DNA of 15,018 nt from JADHMP01 sp964617385 (GTDB lineage: Bacteria > Bacteroidota > Bacteroidia > Flavobacteriales > Flavobacteriaceae). The stretch is taken from positions 1 through 15,018 of the forward strand of contig CAZTYX010000035.1 in the NCBI GenBank assembly GCA_964617385.1, given 5' to 3'. The position numbers and the translations under genes are program-made. The notes beneath the pieces were generated by a model. It did not search any database. It saw only the letters and a program-made list of their open reading frames with translations, and was not told where the DNA came from. Every line of letters begins with the position of its first letter. Positions within the stretch are counted from its first letter, which is position 1. This document shows, one piece after another, positions 6,239-12,212 of the stretch.

Positions 6239-8646
6239 AGGGGAGGGAAACTGCTGGGGTCGGTTTCATGCATAAGGTTGTAGGCGGCCTCAAAAATATC
6301 TTCTAAAGACGGTTTTGAAAAATAATCGCCATCACTGCCATAGGCAGGTCTATGGGCTTTGGCTGCGAGTAATTTTGGCGGGCTGTCTAGATAAGGAAAA
6401 ATGTTTTGTTTTTCGAGCAGTTGCTGCAAGATATAAGCCGTTGCTCCGCCAGGAACATCTTCATCTACAATAAGTAAACGGTTGGTTTTAGCAACACTTT
6501 CAGCAATGCTTTTGTCTAAATCAAAAGGAATAAGGGTTTGTATGTCTATAACTTCAATAGAAATGCCATATTGTTTTAGCATTGAAACACTTTCTAATAC
6601 AATGCGTAACGTAGAGCCATAAGACACTACTGTAATATCCTTTCCATTATGTAAACACTCTACTTTTCCTAAGGGAAGTTTAAATGCACCAAGATTGTTG
6701 GGCATTTTTTCTTTTAGACGATACCCATTTAAAGATTCAACCACAATTGCGGGTTGATTCAATTCAAGTAAAGTATTATAAAATCCAGCGGCTTGTGTCA
6801 TGTTTCTGGGCACCAAAATGTGCATTCCGCGCAGCAAATGGATCATGCCACCCATGGGGGAACCAGAATGCCAAATGCCTTCTAAACGATGGCCTCTTGT
6901 ACGAATTATAAGTGGCGCAAATTGTTGTCCATTAGTTCTATAGCTTAGAGAAGCTAAATCATCACTCAAGATTTGAATACAATATAAAATATAATCTAAA
7001 TATTGAATTTCCGCTATCGGTCGCAAACCTCTTAGCGCTAATCCAATACCTTGACCAACGATGGTTGCTTCACGTATTCCAGTATCGGCCACCCGCAAAG
7101 GGCCAAATTTTTGTTGTAGGCCTTCCAATCCTTGATTAACATCTCCAATTTTACCCACATCTTCACCGAAAATAAATACCCTTTCATCCTTCTTGAGAAG
7201 GGCCTCAAAATTGTCTCGAAGCACAATACGACCATCAACCATAGGAGCGTCTGCATCATAGGTTGGAGGTATTTGTTGAAGCCTCATGATTTCTTTTTTA
7301 GATACAGTGTAGAGTTTTGAAGAAACTTTTTCTTTTAAATCAGAGATCAATCGAGTGCGCCATTGATCAAAAACAGCTGTATCTATTTGAGGATGGCTGG
7401 CCAATTGGGCTTTAAGTTGTCGAGCACCCGCCACTACATCACGAAAACTAGGTTCTGGGTTTTGATCGAGTTTTGTTTTAATTTTTTGAATATTGGGGTC
7501 ATTATGTAGTGCTTTTTGATAAGTATCAAAAAAGGTGAAGAAGGTCTTTTTGCATTCCAATACCGGTGCTTGATATGCATCCCAAGCTGTTCTACGTGCT
7601 TGCTTCACTTTTGCTTTAAGATCCGATTCTAAGGTCAATAATTCCTCTTCTTTGGCGATACCATTAGCCAAAATCCATGCGCGCATTTGAGTATTACAAT
7701 CATATTCTTTTTCCCAAGCCAGTCGTTCTTCTGATTTATATCGTTCGTGCGATCCAGATGAAGAATGGCCTAAGGGTTGGGTGAGTTCTGTAACATGAAC
7801 TAAAACGGGCACATGCTCTTTTCGGGCGAGTTGCGCTGCATAGTCATAAGCATTGATTAAAGCAGAATAATCCCATCCTTTTACTGCTAAAATTTCTAAA
7901 CCGGCTTGGCTTTCTGTGCGCTGAAAACCTTTTAAAACTTCAGAAATGCTTTCTTTAGTGGTATGGTCTTTATTGTGAACCGAAATCCCGTATTCATCAT
8001 CCCAGACGCTAATTACCATAGGAATTTGCAACACCCCAGCAGCATTAATTGATTCAAAGAAAACACCTTCACTCGTACTGGCATTTCCAATGGTGCCCCA
8101 GGCAATTTCATTTCCGCTACGGGAATGTTCTTTTAGACCTTTAAAATCAATTTCTCTATACAGTTTAGACGCTTGAGCCAACCCTACCAAACGGGGCATT
8201 TGAGCGGCGGTGGGTGAAATGTCTGAACTGTGATTTTTTAAATCTTTTAGGGGCAGCCATTGCCCTTCTTTATCTACAAAAGGAGTCACAAAATGAGCGC
8301 CCATTTGCCGCCCCCCCGACATGGGTTCTCGTGAAAGGTCTAAATCGGCATAAAGCGCTGCAAACAATTGCTCAGGGGTGAGCTTTTCTTGGGCAAAAAG
8401 TAGCGTTTGATCGCGGTAATAGCCCGATCTAAAATCCCCTTTTTCAAAAAAATGGTTCATTGCCACCTGAGGAAGCTCTTTACCATCTCCAAAAATGCCA
8501 AATTTGGCTTTACCTGAAAGCACTTCTTTACGCCCCAAATAACTACACTCTCTGCTGAGTACAATGGTTTTGTAATCTTCTAATATTTGACGTTGAAAGT
8601 CTTCAAAGGAAATTGAAGCACTGATGTTTTTTTGGTCCTCCTTCAT
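6235..8646 (-). CDS. Fused alpha/beta E1 component of a 2-oxoacid dehydrogenase complex (thiamine-diphosphate dependent)
   Basis: An 803-residue single-chain E1, which decarboxylates a 2-oxoacid and passes the acyl group to the lipoyl arm of E2. The alpha-like half covers about 1-440. It includes YYRDQTLLFA (76-85), GGRQMGAHF (111-119) and a thiamine-diphosphate motif GNASTSEG (187-194) followed at 29 residues by WDDEYGIS (215-222). The beta-like half covers about 465-803. It includes VFIFGEDVGKIGDVNQGL, DTGIREATIVGQGIGLALRG, the cation-loop-like GHRLEGIWHSGSP, VVSYGS, and the C-terminal VDEDVPGGATAYI. Substrate choice (branched-chain oxoacid, pyruvate or other) cannot be settled by eye; similar fused proteins in Bacteroidota are usually named branched-chain or generic E1. 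No E2 or E3 gene is in the window. The alpha TPP motif has Asn where Asp is usual (see findings). The ATG at 8646 is followed by an SD-like AAGGAGG inside codons 2-4. Its TAG stop overlaps the holA TAA. Confidence 0.92.
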   Translation of the reverse strand: MKEDQKNISASISFEDFQRQILEDYKTIVLSRECSYLGRKEVLSGKAKFGIFGDGKELPQVAMNHFFEKGDFRSGYYRDQTLLFAQEKLTPEQLFAALYADLDLSREPMSGGRQMGAHFVTPFVDKEGQWLPLKDLKNHSSDISPTAAQMPRLVGLAQASKLYREIDFKGLKEHSRSGNEIAWGTIGNASTSEGVFFESINAAGVLQIPMVISVWDDEYGISVHNKDHTTKESISEVLKGFQRTESQAGLEILAVKGWDYSALINAYDYAAQLARKEHVPVLVHVTELTQPLGHSSSGSHERYKSEERLAWEKEYDCNTQMRAWILANGIAKEEELLTLESDLKAKVKQARRTAWDAYQAPVLECKKTFFTFFDTYQKALHNDPNIQKIKTKLDQNPEPSFRDVVAGARQLKAQLASHPQIDTAVFDQWRTRLISDLKEKVSSKLYTVSKKEIMRLQQIPPTYDADAPMVDGRIVLRDNFEALLKKDERVFIFGEDVGKIGDVNQGLEGLQQKFGPLRVADTGIREATIVGQGIGLALRGLRPIAEIQYLDYILYCIQILSDDLASLSYRTNGQQFAPLIIRTRGHRLEGIWHSGSPMGGMIHLLRGMHILVPRNMTQAAGFYNTLLELNQPAIVVESLNGYRLKEKMPNNLGAFKLPLGKVECLHNGKDITVVSYGSTLRIVLESVSMLKQYGISIEVIDIQTLIPFDLDKSIAESVAKTNRLLIVDEDVPGGATAYILQQLLEKQNIFPYLDSPPKLLAAKAHRPAYGSDGDYFSKPSLEDIFEAAYNLMHETDPSSFPPL

Positions 8647-8650
8647 AAAA

Positions 8651-8676
8651 GCATACGAATTTACAAAAATTTATGC
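8651..8676. promoter_or_regulatory. Imperfect inverted repeat just upstream of the E1 gene
   Basis: GCATA-CG-AATTT (8651-8662) pairs with AAATTTATGC (8667-8676) around an ACAA loop. This gives a 10-bp AT-rich stem with a two-base bulge, ending 4 bp before the E1 ATG. It could be an operator or a leader hairpin covering the start region, but AT-rich palindromes arise easily by chance. The whole E1 upstream spacer is 8647-8729 (83 bp). I see no convincing terminator in it for the upstream operon, and no exact TAnnTTTG promoter element. Confidence 0.25.
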
Positions 8677-8729
8677 TAGTCAATTTACTAATCAAAAGAA
8701 GCCTGTAAATGAAATTGTTAGGGGTTCTA

Positions 8730-11528
8730 TTAAAACCATTTACGTGTATATAGCCCGGTTAACGCTTTTGGATTTAAAATGACTACAAATCGAATTTTGG
8801 TGGCGTATTGGGACTGATTAATTTCCAGACCATTGGAGGAGGCAAAGGGTAGGTAGAGTTCCAAATAATCGGGTACAAGGTTTAAGCGTAAACCGCTGTC
8901 AAAATAACCTTTTAGGTTTTGATTTCTGTTTTTAATGATCCCAAAATCAGTATAGGCTTCAATCCATTTCCATAGTCCAACATTGAGGTTGGTGCTAAAC
9001 ATAAGGTTGTTTGAAGTGGCGTTTGCAAATTTGGATTTAAAGCCGCCTTCTGCCACAATAAATTGCTGGCTGTAAATTCCTGTTGTTGCCGATCTTCCCA
9101 AATAATTATATTGAAATAAATAATCTGTGGGTCGGTTTAAGTTAAAATCGAAATAGTCTGTATTGCTTACGTTATACCATAAAAATTTCCCCATAAAGAA
9201 ACGAATACCAAGTTGTCTTCCACTTGGAAAAAGTTTCCTGTAGTCCATGCTCCATTGCATTTTTCCAAAGGGGTTTGAAAATTCTAAACTGGTGTTGGAG
9301 GTAAAATATTTTAGAGCGCCTTTATTGGAAATCAAATGTTTAAAATTTAAAATGCTATAATCGGGAGCAGTTGGAATATTGGGGTCTTTTTCTCTAAAAA
9401 CATTATACCAAGAGGCGCGTAGCAATTGTGTTTTATTAGAACGCATATCGGGGGTTCTGAAATAAAACGACAAATGCGGTGCAAAAGTTTTGTAACGCAA
9501 ACTGGAGTTATAATGATAGCTGCTTCCAGACAATTGAAATGCCGTGAGGTAATTTTGAGAATTGTCGTTATAAAAATAAGTGCCCACTCGAACATGTCCT
9601 ACCCATGATTTTTCTAAAAAGGTATATTGAGGCGAAAACTCATATTTAAACAATTGCTTTTTTAAGCGTCCATTAAAAAGTCGCATTCCTAAGGTAATGC
9701 CATCATAGGCATTGAAATCTGTGATGGGGTTAAAAAACAATTGATTGCGCTTTGGATCTTCAATATCCTTTACAAAACGAAGACTGAGGGGTTTAATGTT
9801 TAAGGGTGTTTTTAGAGCCTTCCAGTTGTTTTGTTTATTGGATTCAGGGAAATTGTAGGTAGGATTGATTGCGATATAATCTGCATCCAAGGGTTTCCAT
9901 TGCAATATGGTATCTCGTGATTGAAACGTTACCCATTCGCTTTTGATTAATGAATCCTTTTTTATCCATCCTACTTGTAGTGGTGCTTTGCGCCCATTTT
10001 TCTCGGTGAGTAAAGCCTTATTTAGGGCAGTTGATTTTTCGATATTTTTCAATTGCCAATCAAAAGGAACGCGCTGAGTGATATAGTCTTCAAAAAACCA
10101 ATCAATGGACTGATTAGTTTTGGTGCTCAATACGTTCTTCAGGTCTTCTTGGCCATGTTGCGTCAAATATTGATTTAGACCATTATTCCAGGCTTCGGGC
10201 GTAAAACTATTTGCCAAAAAACGCAATCCAACGCCCACATGATAGGGTGACGCTTTTTGCTCATTAAACTTGAGAAGTAATTCCTTTGAAACCGTATCGG
10301 CTTGTTGTAGGTTGTTGCTTTGTGTCCATTCGTAAAAAAATTGAAAACTATCATTAAACTTGAGATCCGCTAAGGCATATCGGTTTAAAAGTGGAAAATC
10401 AGAAAGTGCACCTATAAATTTTTCATCCGCGTAGTTTTCTTCGATATATTTTATGATTAAATACGTTTGTAAACCACCTAATATCCAGTGGTCTTTCCGC
10501 TTATCAATTTGCAAATATTCTTCTAAATAATTCCATAAATACACTTTGAGAAATTGTGTTTCAAAATCAAAATGGTCAGGAAAAAGATGAAGAAAAGAGG
10601 GGAGGAAATTTAATCCATAAAAGGGATTCTTATTGTAATCGCGTTTTAAGATGAGTATTTTTTCGTGTGGGTAGGGCGGTAAAAAAGATTTTACAAAACG
10701 ATGAATCGTTTCTATACGTTCTATATGTGACGCATCGTTGAGCGCTTCAGAATGTAGATCCGTTTCAATGTGGGTGCCGTCGGTGAGCCTAAAGGTTTTG
10801 ATTTTATCTTTTGTTACAAATTCAAATTGGGCCTTTGTTTGCTGTTTGCCTTGAAATTCTTCAAAACGAGTACCGTTTTTGGTTTGACTTCCTCTGGATA
10901 ACAAATTAGAGTATACTTTAAAGCGTTCAGGATAACTAAAATGTATGGTGAAATCTGAAGGCAAATGGCTGTTGTCGTCTAAATTTAAATTGCTTTGTCG
11001 AATCCATTTACCCTGAATAAGAGGAGCCATAGCAACAAACCAATGCCGCAAACTGATCGCTTGCTCCCCGTTTCGACCAAACCCTGTAAAACGATGATCA
11101 GGAATTTTAATTCGGTATTGAAATTGAAGGGTAACTGTTTCTCCCGGGTCAACATATTTGGGTAAAAATAGGGTGATTTGATCTTGGGTTTCTCTTTCGC
11201 GTTGCCAAACTAGCGCCACTCCTTCTGAGCTTATTTTTTCTATATCAGTATAGCCTCTGTTAGCTTTAGGGGCTAAATAAAAACTGCGGTCATACTCTTC
11301 TATAAGGCGCTGAGACAATGGGGTTTCAGTGTCTTTAAATGAATTAGACTCATCCGACAAGTATAGAATATTAACTTTTTCTGATTGTGGATTCTCCCAT
11401 ACTAGGGTTTGTGAAACGGTCAAATATTCGGCCGTGTTGTCCAACGTCACATCAATAAAATAATGTGTTTGTTGTGCTTTTAAGCCAACATTAAACAATA
11501 GTGTCACAAAAAAAAGAATCCGATACAT
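8730..11528 (-). CDS. M1-aminopeptidase-like protein lacking the zinc site, with predicted C-terminal outer-membrane beta-barrel
   Basis: A 932-residue secreted protein. I take the ATG at 11528; a TTG just before it is less likely. MYRILFFVTLLFNVGLKA is a clear signal peptide, probably cut after Ala18. Residues about 20-480 resemble M1-type metallopeptidases: an N-terminal beta-rich part (YFIDVTLDN, YLTVSQTLVWENP), then a helical part with LPSFLHLFPDHFDFE and HWILGGLQTYLIIKYIEENY. The last segment lines up with the WLNEGFATY region of M1 enzymes, but the zinc-binding Glu is Gly and there is no HExxH upstream. Peptidase activity by the M1 mechanism is therefore unlikely. Residues about 595-932 are rich in alternating polar and aromatic strands (YEFSPQYTFLE, HVRVGTYFYND, DYFDFNLNR) and end in WF, as outer-membrane barrels do. 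It starts 3 bp after the LOG-family gene. The role is unknown. Confidence 0.82.
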   Translation of the reverse strand: MYRILFFVTLLFNVGLKAQQTHYFIDVTLDNTAEYLTVSQTLVWENPQSEKVNILYLSDESNSFKDTETPLSQRLIEEYDRSFYLAPKANRGYTDIEKISSEGVALVWQRERETQDQITLFLPKYVDPGETVTLQFQYRIKIPDHRFTGFGRNGEQAISLRHWFVAMAPLIQGKWIRQSNLNLDDNSHLPSDFTIHFSYPERFKVYSNLLSRGSQTKNGTRFEEFQGKQQTKAQFEFVTKDKIKTFRLTDGTHIETDLHSEALNDASHIERIETIHRFVKSFLPPYPHEKILILKRDYNKNPFYGLNFLPSFLHLFPDHFDFETQFLKVYLWNYLEEYLQIDKRKDHWILGGLQTYLIIKYIEENYADEKFIGALSDFPLLNRYALADLKFNDSFQFFYEWTQSNNLQQADTVSKELLLKFNEQKASPYHVGVGLRFLANSFTPEAWNNGLNQYLTQHGQEDLKNVLSTKTNQSIDWFFEDYITQRVPFDWQLKNIEKSTALNKALLTEKNGRKAPLQVGWIKKDSLIKSEWVTFQSRDTILQWKPLDADYIAINPTYNFPESNKQNNWKALKTPLNIKPLSLRFVKDIEDPKRNQLFFNPITDFNAYDGITLGMRLFNGRLKKQLFKYEFSPQYTFLEKSWVGHVRVGTYFYNDNSQNYLTAFQLSGSSYHYNSSLRYKTFAPHLSFYFRTPDMRSNKTQLLRASWYNVFREKDPNIPTAPDYSILNFKHLISNKGALKYFTSNTSLEFSNPFGKMQWSMDYRKLFPSGRQLGIRFFMGKFLWYNVSNTDYFDFNLNRPTDYLFQYNYLGRSATTGIYSQQFIVAEGGFKSKFANATSNNLMFSTNLNVGLWKWIEAYTDFGIIKNRNQNLKGYFDSGLRLNLVPDYLELYLPFASSNGLEINQSQYATKIRFVVILNPKALTGLYTRKWF

Positions 11529-11531
11529 CAA

Positions 11532-12212
11532 TTAAAAATTGGGTTGGAAGTTTTCGTGGCTATAGAATTGTTCTATGCATTTTTTTACTTCTTCTGGGGT
11601 GTCTACCACTTCAATCAAAGAAAGATCTTCAGGACTAATGTTTTTTTCTTTTAGTAGGGTGTGTTCTATCCACTGGAGTAATCCTGACCAGTAAGAAGAA
11701 CCTACCAACACGATAGGAAAACGGGTCACTTTTTCAGTTTGAATCAACGTAAAGGCTTCAAAAAGTTCATCTAATGTACCCAAACCACCTGGCATCACAA
11801 TAAATCCTTGTGCATATTTTACAAACATTACCTTTCGGACAAAGAAATATTGAAAATTAATTAGGAATTCTGGGTCGATGTAGGGATTGCTTTTTTGCTC
11901 AAAAGGGAGTTCAATATTTAACCCCACCGAATTGCCCCCCGCTTCTTTGGCACCTTTGTTGGCAGCTTCCATGATGCCAGGGCCACCACCACTAATCACA
12001 CCATAGCCCAATTCAACCATTGCTTTAGCGATAGCAACCGTTAATTCATAATAGGGGTCTTGGGGTTGGGTGCGTGCCGAACCAAAAATAGAAATGCAGG
12101 GGCCAATTGCATTCATGGTTTCATAGCCCTCCACAAATTCACTCATGATTTTAAATAAAGCCCAAGAGTCATTAGCCTTTATTTCACTCCATTTTTTGTT
12201 GTTATTATTCAT
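11532..12212 (-). CDS. LOG-family (TIGR00730-type) Rossmann-fold nucleotide phosphoribohydrolase-like protein
   Basis: A 226-residue protein of the LOG family (lysine decarboxylase-like fold), whose members cleave N6-modified AMP or other nucleoside monophosphates to base and ribose 5-phosphate. The motifs are complete: ISIFGSAR (40-47), VISGGGPGIMEAANKGA (72-88), Arg126-Lys127 in FVRKVMF, and the signature PGGLGTLDELFE (141-152) that builds the nucleotide site. The old label lysine decarboxylase is a misnomer for this motif. The cytosolic substrate in this organism cannot be told: cytokinin-type activity is known for the family, while general nucleotide clean-up is equally possible. The ATG shares one base with the uvrA stop (TAATG), so translation is probably coupled to uvrA, and the M1-like gene follows after 3 bp. 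Confidence 0.93.
   Translation of the reverse strand: MNNNNKKWSEIKANDSWALFKIMSEFVEGYETMNAIGPCISIFGSARTQPQDPYYELTVAIAKAMVELGYGVISGGGPGIMEAANKGAKEAGGNSVGLNIELPFEQKSNPYIDPEFLINFQYFFVRKVMFVKYAQGFIVMPGGLGTLDELFEAFTLIQTEKVTRFPIVLVGSSYWSGLLQWIEHTLLKEKNISPEDLSLIEVVDTPEEVKKCIEQFYSHENFQPNF

Noticed and set aside
6235..8646. Two E1 genes fused by a sequencing error
   Set aside because: The frame is continuous through a plausible linker, and such alpha/beta fusions are familiar in Bacteroidota.
11529..11531. TTG as the start of the M1-like protein
   Set aside because: An ATG follows directly and gives the same signal peptide.
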